A DNA stretch of 12,480 nt, taken from CAYPZL01 sp964415045 (GTDB lineage Bacteria; Planctomycetota; Phycisphaerae; Sedimentisphaerales; Anaerobacaceae). Shown piece after piece: positions 5,940-12,480 of the stretch (positions are counted from its first letter, which is position 1; each line of letters begins with the position of its first letter). The stretch lies in assembly GCA_964415045.1 (NCBI GenBank), contig CAYPZL010000172.1:1-12480 (forward strand), read 5' to 3'. The position numbers and the translations under genes are program-made. The notes beneath the pieces are model-generated. The model ran no database searches and was not told the DNA's origin. It saw only the letters and a list, made by a program, of their open reading frames with translations.

Positions 5940-8087
5940 TTACGATTCCCTGGCCAGAAACTCGGCCAGCAACAACGTTCGTTGCGGGATACTGATCCGC
6001 GAAACGGCTTCGTGCGGCTGATACAGATCCTTGCCCACCGGCGCCAGGCCACAGACGACGGGCGTGCCCGTCGGCACCAGGCCGGCCACCGAAGGCCACA
6101 GAGAAGATTCGCACTCGAAGGGAATCTCCCAATGGGCCGCCACGCCCGCCAGGGCCTCGGCCAGACGCCGATTGCCGGCGCGACTCTTCATCGGCGGGCG
6201 ATCCGACAGCATCTCCAGTTCCCAGCGAATTCCGTCTTTGCCGAGGATCTCGCGCATGTTGGCGTCCGCCTGCTGCGCCAGGGCGTCCTCCCCATAGCTG
6301 ACCATGAGCGTGACATCAACGGCGTGGGGCAGCAGCATGGGAAAACCGTGCGTGTGCAGGTTGGACGCGGCCACCGTGAGACGGTCCCGGGCGCGGGACA
6401 GGCCGGAAAGCGCGTCCAGCTTCGCAAACATCCAGCGCAGCACATCGGGTTTCTTGCCCGCCTTTCCCAGCCGTTTCGGCGTTCCCTCGGCGTGCAGCCG
6501 GTAGCGACGCCACCCGCGCCGCTGCGTCACCACCTTGTTCTCCGGGTTCCCGGGACGCAGAACGAGCACGCGCGAGGCCCGGGCGGACGCGGCGCGGATC
6601 GTCTCGGCGCTGTCGGCACAATCGCGGCCTTCATCGGCGTAGTAAAGCACTCCGACCGGCAACCGGCGCAGGCGGCGCAAATTCTTCAAGGCGCGCAGGA
6701 CGAATTCGAGGGTCACCAGCGGCACACGCGACAACCCGATCCCCTCGCCGTAGAGCCATTCCGGATCGCGCCGGAATTCCTGCACCGGCATGCCCGGGGG
6801 CAAAGGGACGTCGAGATGGCCGATCAGAAGGGTGCCGTCCTGGAAGCCGGCGCGGGTCTGCCAGCCCCAGGTCGTGCGTCCGTCGGTCAGATTTTCTACA
6901 GGCTCCAGGCCGATTTCACGGAGGCTTTCGCCCAGCCTGGCGGCCGCCTCCCGGATTCTCACGGCATCGCCGGTCCGGCTGTGCAGCGCCGTCCAGGTGC
7001 GCAGTTGCCGCTCCATCTGGTCGCGTCGCTGGCTCAGGAACGAGAGAACGAGCTGTCCCGGGTCGGCGTCCTTGACGCTGAACAGGGGCGGCTTGGGTGT
7101 TCCGAAATAGCGGGCGGCGGCCACCTCGACCAGCCGATTCACGAGCTTGGGATAGTCCAGCCCGGCGCGCTCGGCGCCGACGGTATACGAGCCATGCTCG
7201 CCCAGACTGGGCAGACTGTTGACCTCGAGCAGGTAGAGCCGCCCCTCGGCGTCGAGCCGCATGTCCACTCGCGCGCAATCGTAGCAGCCCAGGGCCTCGA
7301 ACGCGCGACGAGCCAGTTCCTGGGCCCTCCCGGCGGTCTCGGCGTCGATATCGGCGGGACACTGGAAACCCACCCGACGCTCCAACTTGCCGACTTTGTC
7401 TTCGTAGGTGTAAATCGGAGGGCCGCCGGCGCCGAACAGAAGCTCGACGGGGGCGAAGGTCTCCGGCGGGCTGTTGCCGATGAGACCGACGTTGATCTCG
7501 CGTCCGTCGATGAACGATTCCACCACCGCAGGCTGCTGAAACGTGTCGAAAATGACCTCCACCGCGTCGCGGAGGTCCGCGTCGTTTTCGACGATTTTGA
7601 CGCCAAAGGAGACGGCTTCATTCTTGGGCTTGACGATCAGCGGATAGGGCAGATCGATCGAGAGATCGGATTGCCAGGGATTGACCACGCGAAAGTCCGG
7701 GGTGGGCAAACCCTGCTGCTGAAAGATCATCTTGGCGACGACTTTGTCGAGGGCCAGCGCGTGCGCCAGAGGCCCGGAACCGACGTAAGGAATGCCCACC
7801 ATCTCCAGGATGCTCGGGACGTGCGTGTAGCGCGCCTGGCCCTGGATACCATAGGAAAGGTTGAACGCCAGGCCGGGCCGTTCCCCCTTCACCACGCGGG
7901 GCATGAACTCCTCCAGCCGGTCGATCAGATCCTTGTCGCCCTCGAACGCCTCCACCCGATGCTTCCGGGATTTCAGCGCGTCGGTAATCCGCCGGATCGT
8001 CTTGAGGCCGATGCGCTCGCGGTTGGGCAACCCGAACAGATTGATCACGTTGCGTGAGTCGCGATTATACACGATGGCGATTTTCAC
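5940..8087 (-). CDS. ATP-grasp ligase (D-Ala-D-Ala ligase type) fused to a degenerate M20-peptidase-like domain
   Basis: The 715 residues have two parts. Residues 1-330 form an ATP-grasp ligase, which joins a carboxylate to an amine through an acyl phosphate; Lys153 in IVKPKNEAVSFGV, Glu190, Asp275 and LLEVNSLPSL with Glu288/Asn290 look intact. Residues about 340-715 follow the M20 zinc peptidase fold, but of the five usual metal ligands only His424 (GHLD) is clear. GEGIGLSR (447-454) replaces the Asp motif, DEG (485-487) has Gly for the second Glu, Arg511 stands for the acidic ligand, and Tyr689 stands for the last His. The dimer-domain His motif is also gone. I chose the GTG at 8087: GGAG ends seven bases before it and MKIAIVYN is a typical ATP-grasp opening. 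An ATG at 8105 is possible, and the frame opens at 8279. The substrates are unknown. It is the first gene of a unit with the transpeptidase-like and amidohydrolase-like genes. Confidence 0.9.
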   Translation of the reverse strand: MKIAIVYNRDSRNVINLFGLPNRERIGLKTIRRITDALKSRKHRVEAFEGDKDLIDRLEEFMPRVVKGERPGLAFNLSYGIQGQARYTHVPSILEMVGIPYVGSGPLAHALALDKVVAKMIFQQQGLPTPDFRVVNPWQSDLSIDLPYPLIVKPKNEAVSFGVKIVENDADLRDAVEVIFDTFQQPAVVESFIDGREINVGLIGNSPPETFAPVELLFGAGGPPIYTYEDKVGKLERRVGFQCPADIDAETAGRAQELARRAFEALGCYDCARVDMRLDAEGRLYLLEVNSLPSLGEHGSYTVGAERAGLDYPKLVNRLVEVAAARYFGTPKPPLFSVKDADPGQLVLSFLSQRRDQMERQLRTWTALHSRTGDAVRIREAAARLGESLREIGLEPVENLTDGRTTWGWQTRAGFQDGTLLIGHLDVPLPPGMPVQEFRRDPEWLYGEGIGLSRVPLVTLEFVLRALKNLRRLRRLPVGVLYYADEGRDCADSAETIRAASARASRVLVLRPGNPENKVVTQRRGWRRYRLHAEGTPKRLGKAGKKPDVLRWMFAKLDALSGLSRARDRLTVAASNLHTHGFPMLLPHAVDVTLMVSYGEDALAQQADANMREILGKDGIRWELEMLSDRPPMKSRAGNRRLAEALAGVAAHWEIPFECESSLWPSVAGLVPTGTPVVCGLAPVGKDLYQPHEAVSRISIPQRTLLLAEFLARES

Positions 8088-8142
8088 CTTGCGTCTCCAT
8101 AACATCACCCGCCCCCGAACGGGGCAGAAAAAAACCGACAGA

Positions 8143-8171
8143 TGTGTAGCGGGCCGGCCCGGACTTGTCAA
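8143..8171 (-). promoter_or_regulatory. Promoter for the ATP-grasp gene, with palindromic spacer
   Basis: On the minus strand a consensus -35 TTGACA (8171-8166) is followed after 17 bases by TACACA (8148-8143), a weak -10 with three of six consensus bases. The spacer contains the perfect 12-bp palindrome CGGGCCGGCCCG (8150-8161), a candidate operator. Transcription would start near 8136, giving a leader of about 50 bases. Confidence 0.5.
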
Positions 8172-8235
8172 TGATGCCACTGACCCATTTACGGATTCGC
8201 AGAGGAATTGTGCGTTCTTTCGTGCCGGCGGCCTC

Positions 8236-9048
8236 TCATCCGGACGGCTGCGCGACGGCCAGGCAGACGGCCACCTCAATGGTGGCTACGAGGTTTTGCA
8301 CGAGGTGCATCGCGATGGCGGGATAGACCGAACGACTCCGCAGCCGGGCGAAGCCCAGGAGCAGGCCGCCGAGGTATATCACGGTCATGCTGCAGAGATC
8401 GTACTGCGTGTGCAGGGCGGCCCAGGCTAACGAGGACAGGAGGATCGCGCCGGCCGGACCGAGGCGCGACCGCTCGATCCCGCGAAAGAGGAATCCCCGG
8501 ATGAACAGCTCTTCCGTGACCGGGGCCACGAGAACGAAGGCAAACCACAACAGGGGCACGAAGTACGCCGTCTCGTACACATCGACCATGAACGGCGGCA
8601 CGATGCGACCGCGGAGCAGGTAGATGAGTCCGTCGACGCACGCGATGAACGCCAACTGGATGAGGCACCATACCGCGATGGTGCCTCCGCCGGGCCACCG
8701 CAAGGCCAGGTAATCACGCACGCCAACGCCCTTGCGTGCGGCGGCGCAGACCAGCGTTAGAAAGATGGTGACCGGGGCGGCGACGCAGATCGCCAGCGAC
8801 CAGAACAAACCGTTGTGCAGCAGCCCCTCGACGAACGCTTCAATGTCGAGATCCCTGTTTTGAGTCACGGCCGGGATAGCGAATGCGACCACGACGGGCA
8901 CCTGCGCCAGCATCCATCCGATCATGATGACCAGGGACAGGCCGACCGTGGGCCAGAAGCCCCAGGGACCGGGACGCGCCTCGCCCGGCGCCGGCATCGG
9001 CCCAGGCGACGCAGGATACGATTCCGCCTGGTGTGAGCTCTCATTCAT
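8236..9048 (-). CDS. CPBP-family intramembrane metalloprotease (CAAX/Abi)
   Basis: This 270-residue polytopic membrane protein belongs to the CPBP (CAAX protease and bacteriocin-processing, Abi) family, glutamate/histidine intramembrane proteases related to Rce1. The three family motifs are visible: EExxxR at Glu179-Glu180-x-x-x-Arg184, a WxxxH form of the second motif ending at His213, and HxxxN at His248-Asn252. Hydrophobic segments lie near 33-60, 82-102, 124-145, 162-177, 200-212 and 222-235. A proline-rich cytoplasmic tail (about 1-30) precedes the first. The ATG at 9048 is preceded by GGAGG six bases upstream; the longer frame to 9207 overlaps the small zinc-ribbon gene and is not used. 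It is the last gene of a probable operon with the two zinc-ribbon genes. Its substrate is unknown; bacteriocin immunity or stress-linked membrane proteolysis are known roles in the family. Confidence 0.9.
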   Translation of the reverse strand: MNESSHQAESYPASPGPMPAPGEARPGPWGFWPTVGLSLVIMIGWMLAQVPVVVAFAIPAVTQNRDLDIEAFVEGLLHNGLFWSLAICVAAPVTIFLTLVCAAARKGVGVRDYLALRWPGGGTIAVWCLIQLAFIACVDGLIYLLRGRIVPPFMVDVYETAYFVPLLWFAFVLVAPVTEELFIRGFLFRGIERSRLGPAGAILLSSLAWAALHTQYDLCSMTVIYLGGLLLGFARLRSRSVYPAIAMHLVQNLVATIEVAVCLAVAQPSG

Positions 9049-9074
9049 GATGCCCCTCCGGGGCCGCGTGCCCG

Positions 9075-9254
9075 TCAGCCCATCCAGAACCCTTTGCGAT
9101 GCGACAGGCCCAGCACCTTGCGGCAGTGGGAGCAGAAGTACACGTAGCGCCGGCCGAGCACGCCGCGCAGCTCCCGCATCCAAATCGTTTGCAGCTCCGC
9201 CTGGCAATGAGGGCAGACCGGCTGGGCGTCTTCCTTACTCTCCAACGTGAGCAT
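9075..9254 (-). CDS. Small zinc-ribbon protein, 59 residues
   Basis: An ATG at 9254, with GGGAG seven bases upstream, opens a 59-residue frame ending in TGA at 9075-9077. It has two CxxC knuckles, CPHC (14-17) and CSHC (41-44), with a basic stretch between (RELRGVLGRRYVYF), which together look like one zinc ribbon of the rubredoxin or transposase-ribbon size. The C-terminus GLSHRKGFWMG is basic and aromatic. It lies 26 bases before the CPBP start and 48 bases after the zf-TFIIB stop, so all three are probably co-transcribed. No specific function can be assigned; nucleic-acid or protein binding is the general role of such ribbons. Codon use matches the neighbours, and the ribosome binding site supports it as a real gene despite its length. 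Confidence 0.8.
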   Translation of the reverse strand: MLTLESKEDAQPVCPHCQAELQTIWMRELRGVLGRRYVYFCSHCRKVLGLSHRKGFWMG

Positions 9255-9302
9255 CTGACTCTCCCGTCTTACACCAATCGGGACTTCACCGGGCGCCGGT
9301 CC

Positions 9303-9812
9303 CTACCAATTGCCGCCCCGGAAGTAGTAGCTGGGGCTGAGAAACTTGAGCACGTTGCCGACCCGGCCGACCGCGCCTTTCTCGGTCTGAGAGCCGATCT
9401 CCTCGAGCTTCTCGGCGAAGACCTCGTCGAAGTACTCCTTGGCCGCCTGCCGGCGTTCCTCTTCGGACCCGTAGAGGCTCCGGATCTTGCCCAGCTCGCC
9501 CGCGTCGAGCCACATGCCGCCGCAACCCGGGCACTCATCCAGCTCCACCTTCCGCTTGACACTGAAGAAGTGGCGCATCATCACCACGTCGCCGCACTTG
9601 GGACATTTGCGCCGCTCGCTGTGATCCACGGTGACGCTCTCGTTTCGCTCGACGTCGAGAAGGTCCAGCCCCGCCTCCTCGTGCGGCTCGTCGAACTTCT
9701 TCAGCTCGTAATTATCGAACCAGATGCCGCCGCATCCGCCGTCGCAAACGTCCACCGTGATGTCGCCGGCGATCATCTCCCGTAACTGATTTCCACAAGC
9801 CGGACAATCCAT
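9303..9812 (-). CDS. Double zf-TFIIB (zinc ribbon) protein
   Basis: The 169-residue protein carries two copies of the zf-TFIIB zinc ribbon (COG3809-like). Copy one uses Cys3, Cys6, Cys23 and Cys27 and continues GGIWFDNYELKKF (28-40). Copy two uses Cys70, Cys73, Cys94 and Cys97 and continues GGMWLDAGELGKI (98-110). The C-terminal third (115-150) is charged and probably helical and ends with an aromatic SYYFRGGNW tail. Such proteins are widespread and their role is poorly defined; the ribbon resembles the TFIIB and RNA-polymerase-subunit fold, but a transcription function is not shown. I chose the ATG at 9812 because MDCPACG is the family start and GGGAGG lies upstream; an ATG at 9836 is in frame but has a poorer site. 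It is first in the unit with the small zinc ribbon and the CPBP protease. Confidence 0.92.
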   Translation of the reverse strand: MDCPACGNQLREMIAGDITVDVCDGGCGGIWFDNYELKKFDEPHEEAGLDLLDVERNESVTVDHSERRKCPKCGDVVMMRHFFSVKRKVELDECPGCGGMWLDAGELGKIRSLYGSEEERRQAAKEYFDEVFAEKLEEIGSQTEKGAVGRVGNVLKFLSPSYYFRGGNW

Positions 9813-9855
9813 GACTGCTGCCCTCCCAAAAGACATCCCTATCGGGTACGCGCGT

Positions 9856-9865
9856 TGTCGCGACA
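9856..9865. repeat. Perfect 10-bp palindrome in the zf-TFIIB leader
   Basis: TGTCGCGACA is a perfect palindrome in the predicted 5' leader of the zf-TFIIB unit, about 44 bases before its start codon. It could bind a dimeric regulator, but the site is short and GC-rich enough to occur by chance. Confidence 0.25.
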
Positions 9866-9905
9866 GATCGCCGGCCCGACACAGGACCGCCGATCAGGCC
9901 CAATC

Positions 9906-9934
9906 AACATACCGCAGAGCCTCACCGGCGTCAA
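9906..9934 (-). promoter_or_regulatory. Sigma-70-type promoter for the zf-TFIIB / zinc ribbon / CPBP unit
   Basis: On the minus strand TTGACG (9934-9929) and TATGTT (9911-9906) are separated by 17 bases, five and four of six consensus positions. It lies just past the terminator of the upstream operon and would give a leader of roughly 85-90 bases to the ATG at 9812. Confidence 0.55.
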
Positions 9935-9961
9935 TCGAAAGGAAAAGTCCCTGCTCGGCAT

Positions 9962-9996
9962 CGAAAAAGAGCCGGGCCCGAAGACGGGCCCGGCTC
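9962..9996 (-). terminator. Rho-independent terminator of the sigma-factor operon
   Basis: On the minus strand a perfect 12-bp GC-rich stem (GAGCCGGGCCCG / CGGGCCCGGCTC) with a TCTT loop is followed at once by TTTTTC. It begins 24 bases after the stop of the secreted protein gene. This is a textbook intrinsic terminator and separates the sigma operon from the zinc-ribbon unit. Confidence 0.92.
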
Positions 9997-10020
9997 AACC
10001 GTTCCGAAAAAACCACAGGA

Positions 10021-11187
10021 TCACTTCAGGGGGAACGCATATTCATAGGTTTCGTTCTTGTCGAGGTCGGGCTTGCGACAGCGGAGCACGAAGCCGTCGT
10101 CCGTCCGCTTGTACTCGAAATCCTCGCCGCTGAAGGGGTCTCTGGGCAATCCCGCAGGCAGTGCCCTGGGCAGCTTTCCCGATTTCGCCCGCGCCAGGCA
10201 GATCTCCAGGCCGGCCTTGATCGCGTTGGCATGGGCCTTCGCCTTGGTATCGAGCGTATAGATCCGGGTCATGGCCGGCATGAACGCGCTGACCGCCGCC
10301 ATCACCGGATCGTTCGGGTCGAAATCGCCGACCAACCGCTTCAACCGCTGGTGCACCTGCTCGTACGGCAGGGACATATCATAGGCTGCCATTGCCGCGG
10401 TGGCGCGCTCGGCATACGCCTGCCTCGCCCGCGCCAAAAGCTCCTCGTCGGCCTTTTCAACAATCTCCTGCATTTTCGCCTCATTCGTATCCGCCAGGAC
10501 CCGCGACAGCTTTTCGAGGTTCTCCATCTGCATCAGTTCCAACACGATTTCGGTCTCGTACTTCAGCGGTCTGACGGGAGAAAGCCCCTGACCCGCGTCG
10601 GTGGCCAGCTCGCTCTGGAGCCAGCGCAGCAGTTCCGCATCGACGACCTGGCCCATCACATCCTGCATGCAATTGTACGCCAACGTCCGCAGAGCCAGAG
10701 AGACCAGATACGAAATCAGCGTGTCGTCGCCCATGTGGTGAGAGAACGCCAGGGTCGTCATACAGCGTTCCAGGGCGCCGCGGTAATCTCCGTCGGCGGC
10801 CCGGACACGAGCGTCGGCGATCAGGATGAAGGTCAGAAACCGCGCCTGTGACAACTGCGGCATCAACGCCTCGAACCCCTGCGAGAACCGGAAGCCCCAA
10901 TCGCATTCCGGCGCCTCCGCCGCCGCCTCGGCCATCCCGATAGCCCCCCTGGACTCCTCGATATGCTTGCGCACCTCGTCATTCGGCGCGACCTTGCCCC
11001 GGGCCACGTCGCCGATCAACGTTCGCGCCGCTTCATTGAAGTCGGGAACACTCAAAAACCCCTGGTAATACAGCAACGCCGCGTTGTCCGGATCGGGGGG
11101 GTATGCCTGCGTCACGGACGCCGGGCCTGCGACTACGTACACCAGGAAGACCATCAGCCACGCCTGTCTCCTCACGCGAATATGCAT
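10021..11187 (-). CDS. Secreted protein of unknown function, sigma-operon-linked
   Basis: I do not recognise a named family for this 388-residue protein. The N-terminus is a clear Sec signal peptide: basic MHIRVRRQ, a hydrophobic core (9-21) and a probable cleavage after VTQA at residue 28. The body is mostly helical, charged and alanine-rich with few cysteines, reminiscent of a helical repeat or solenoid. The C-terminal part reads GKLPRALP (337-344), DPFSGEDFEY (350-359) and DDGFVLRC (363-370), a LP...DPFxG...Y...GF pattern I associate with secreted planctomycete proteins of unknown role; this is recollection, not a search result. The ATG at 11187 has AAGGA seven bases upstream and lies 19 bases after the anti-sigma-like stop; the frame is open to 11235, but that extension overlaps the previous gene. 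Its place suggests a cell-envelope or periplasmic role in the system the sigma factor senses. Confidence 0.85.
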   Translation of the reverse strand: MHIRVRRQAWLMVFLVYVVAGPASVTQAYPPDPDNAALLYYQGFLSVPDFNEAARTLIGDVARGKVAPNDEVRKHIEESRGAIGMAEAAAEAPECDWGFRFSQGFEALMPQLSQARFLTFILIADARVRAADGDYRGALERCMTTLAFSHHMGDDTLISYLVSLALRTLAYNCMQDVMGQVVDAELLRWLQSELATDAGQGLSPVRPLKYETEIVLELMQMENLEKLSRVLADTNEAKMQEIVEKADEELLARARQAYAERATAAMAAYDMSLPYEQVHQRLKRLVGDFDPNDPVMAAVSAFMPAMTRIYTLDTKAKAHANAIKAGLEICLARAKSGKLPRALPAGLPRDPFSGEDFEYKRTDDGFVLRCRKPDLDKNETYEYAFPLK

Positions 11188-11206
11188 CGTTCGTCCTTTC
11201 CTCTTG

Positions 11207-11674
11207 CTAACTTTCAAGTTCGTCAAACAGCTCATGCATCGGCATGGTAGCTGACCGCGGTCTTAACATTCCCACAGCTTCGTCCAGTTGTCGATCCAGC
11301 GCCTCGGTCCCCCCGTGTCGATAGGCCAGCATCAGTGACATCATCGTCACCATTTGGGCCGGGGACCGCGCGATTGTCCGGCGGTCATCAGGGACGGGCT
11401 TTTGCGGCTCGCGTTCGGTCGGCCCGCGCAGCAGCAGGGCCGCAGCGATGACAATCGCCGCCGCGACGGCGACTCCGGCGCCCGGATGCCCGAGCACGAA
11501 TCGCACGATGCGGGGCCGGCCGGCCTTGCGGCCCTTTGTTCCCCGGGCCAGCACGGCCTGAAACTCCGCCGGGTACTTCCGCTTCCAGGCCTCGGCGTCG
11601 AACTCGGGCGTCGCACCGTCAATAACGCGCCGCAGTTCGCCATCGAGCCATTTTTCGTCTTTGCGTTCGCTCAT
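11207..11674 (-). CDS. Single-pass membrane protein, probable anti-sigma factor
   Basis: This 155-residue protein starts inside the stop codon of the ECF sigma gene (ATGA overlap, 11671-11674), the usual arrangement for a sigma/anti-sigma pair. Residues 1-60 are charged and cytoplasmic, with FDAEAWKRKYPAEFQ (25-39), a segment that could bind the sigma factor. One transmembrane helix covers about 66-83 (alanine, valine, isoleucine and leucine), leaving an outer domain of about 70 residues. No zinc-binding HxxxCxxC (ZAS) motif is present, so it is not a classical zinc anti-sigma factor. The assignment rests on position and topology, not on homology that I can confirm. A structural role for a membrane complex is the main alternative. 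No ribosome binding site of its own is needed because of the overlap. Confidence 0.75.
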   Translation of the reverse strand: MSERKDEKWLDGELRRVIDGATPEFDAEAWKRKYPAEFQAVLARGTKGRKAGRPRIVRFVLGHPGAGVAVAAAIVIAAALLLRGPTEREPQKPVPDDRRTIARSPAQMVTMMSLMLAYRHGGTEALDRQLDEAVGMLRPRSATMPMHELFDELES

Positions 11675-12237
11675 ATTTGCACCTCATCAAAGCCGTCGCG
11701 ACGCAGGTGTGTGGCGAGTTTCTTCTTGGCACGCCGCAGCCGGCCGTTGATCGCTTGAATCGAGAGCCCCAGAGCCGCCGAGATCTGCTCGTAGGACAAC
11801 CCGTCGTAGAACCTCAGGTAGATTACCTCTTTGTCGCCGGGCGGGAGTTTGCCTAAGGCGCTCCTGACCAGCTCGCGGCAGTCGTCCGGCTCCGACCCGG
11901 TAACCGGATCGGCCATCCGGTCGGCGATCCGGGTTCTCCGAATCTCCCGCAGCAGGTCCCGGGCGGCGTTTCGGCTGATCGCGGCCATCCACCGGCCGAA
12001 CTGATCCGCCTTGCGAAGCCTGGGCAAATTCAGGGCGGCTTTCGCAAACGCCTGCTGGGCCGCATCCTCGGCTAAATGCCGATCGCCCAGGATCGAATGG
12101 CCAATGGCCACCATCGCACCGTAGTGGCGCCGGCACAGCTCCGTGAAGCTGTCTCCGTCGCCGCATACGGCCCGCTCGACCAACACGCTGTCAGGCTGAC
12201 TGTCCTGCAATTCCCGACTTTCCAAAGATTCCGACAT
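11671..12237 (-). CDS. ECF-type RNA polymerase sigma-70 factor
   Basis: This 188-residue sigma factor has only regions 2 and 4, as in the extracytoplasmic-function group. Region 2 spans about 15-100, including the promoter-melting and -10-binding helices (LAEDAAQQAF, QFGRWMAAISRNAARDLLR). Region 4 spans about 124-178, with LPPGDKEVIYLRFYDGLSYEQI leading into a helix-turn-helix (GLSIQAINGRLRRAKKKL). It would direct polymerase to a specific regulon, probably including its own operon. The frame is open to 12297; I chose the ATG at 12237 because the extra residues are not family-like, but neither start has a strong ribosome binding site. A GTG at 12258 behind a G-rich run is another option. The next gene is an anti-sigma-like membrane protein overlapping by ATGA. 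Confidence 0.95.
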   Translation of the reverse strand: MSESLESRELQDSQPDSVLVERAVCGDGDSFTELCRRHYGAMVAIGHSILGDRHLAEDAAQQAFAKAALNLPRLRKADQFGRWMAAISRNAARDLLREIRRTRIADRMADPVTGSEPDDCRELVRSALGKLPPGDKEVIYLRFYDGLSYEQISAALGLSIQAINGRLRRAKKKLATHLRRDGFDEVQI

Positions 12238-12315
12238 ATCCAACAAACCTGTTTCCACCCCCAAGACGCCCCCCCGCACAGAAAATGGGCGCACCATTTA
12301 CGAATATTCCCCGCA

Positions 12316-12321
12316 ATTATA
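12316..12321 (-). promoter_or_regulatory. Consensus -10 box for the sigma operon
   Basis: A perfect TATAAT hexamer lies on the minus strand at 12321-12316, 79 bases before the chosen start of the sigma gene. The region 17-18 bases further up (GTGCGC) is not a recognisable -35 box. It may be a vegetative promoter, with an ECF-type promoter elsewhere. Transcription would start near 12309. Confidence 0.4.
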
Positions 12322-12373
12322 CCCCCCTCGCCCCGCCGGCGCACGAAAAACCCGGCCTCCCCGGCGTCTGAGA

Positions 12374-12393
12374 CGCTTCTCGAACGAGAAGCG
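12374..12393. repeat. Perfect 9-bp inverted repeat upstream of the sigma operon
   Basis: CGCTTCTCG and CGAGAAGCG are exact inverted arms around a central AA. The site sits about 55-75 bases upstream of the TATAAT box, a position that suits an activator or repressor site. No T-run follows on either side, so an intrinsic terminator for a gene beyond the window is unlikely. Confidence 0.4.
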
Positions 12394-12480
12394 GACTGTG
12401 CGGCGGGCCGATGTGCCGCTACGTATATTCCTCAAGTTGACTGATTTTTGTATTGGTTTTCATGCGGCCACCAGGAGTCG

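Larger units (their letters stand above)
12238..12480. other. Sigma operon upstream region, no gene
   Basis: Apart from the TATAAT box and the 9-bp inverted repeat I see no coding sequence here. The last 60 bases are AT-richer than the rest (for example TTTTTGTATTGGTTTT). Any promoter or gene lying to the right is outside the window. Confidence 0.5.

Noticed and set aside
4810..6021. Plus-strand frame of 403 codons over the transpeptidase-like gene
   Set aside because: It is an antisense shadow; the minus frame has GGT motifs and suitable ribosome binding sites.
5982..8057. Open frame of 691 codons on the plus strand, antisense to the ATP-grasp gene
   Set aside because: It mirrors a GC-rich real gene, its translation has no recognisable motif and is rich in Arg, Gly and His, and the minus frame carries clear family motifs.
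8111..8125. GCCCC/GGGGC hairpin near a T-run, possible terminator
   Set aside because: The T-run precedes the stem on the minus strand, and the plus strand has an A-run after it, so neither strand has terminator geometry.
12076..12444. Plus-strand frame of 122 codons at the right end
   Set aside because: It overlaps the sigma gene antisense and runs through its promoter region, with no ribosome binding site or motif.

Overview
The window reads as a GC-rich bacterial chromosome segment, most likely from the Planctomycetota and possibly Phycisphaerae-like. This is inferred from gene content: a Tat-exported S1-type sulfatase, an ECF sigma factor in an operon with a single-pass membrane partner and a secreted protein, and a two-repeat zf-TFIIB protein. 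No marker gene is present to prove it. All eleven genes lie on the minus strand, so transcription runs from right to left. I saw no tRNA, rRNA, insertion sequence or CRISPR array, and no gap above 300 bases without a gene.

In the direction of transcription, the right end (12237 to 10021) is a compact regulatory operon. An ECF sigma-70 factor overlaps a membrane-anchored anti-sigma-like protein by ATGA, and 19 bases later comes a secreted 388-residue protein of unknown function. A strong intrinsic terminator at 9962-9996 closes it. Next, behind a good sigma-70-type promoter (9906-9934), is a three-gene group: a double zf-TFIIB protein, a 59-residue zinc-ribbon protein, and a CPBP (CAAX/Abi) membrane protease.

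The middle (8087 to 4535) is the most unusual part. A good -35 box and a weak -10 box, with a 12-bp palindrome in the spacer, precede three tightly linked genes. The first is an ATP-grasp ligase of the D-Ala-D-Ala ligase type fused to an M20-peptidase-like domain. The second resembles gamma-glutamyltranspeptidase, and the third resembles N-formylglutamate amidohydrolase. The ATP-grasp part looks intact. The M20 domain lacks most metal ligands, the transpeptidase lacks the catalytic threonine and most of the small subunit, and the amidohydrolase lacks its whole central region. In both deleted genes the reading frame, codon style and tight gene spacing are preserved. This could be a ligase cluster carrying pseudo-hydrolases, or a cluster decaying by in-frame deletions.

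The left part (4358 to 160) holds a full-length ClpB disaggregase followed by a hairpin, then a Tat/lipoprotein-type sulfatase with its own strong ribosome binding site. The first 159 bases hold no recognisable gene.
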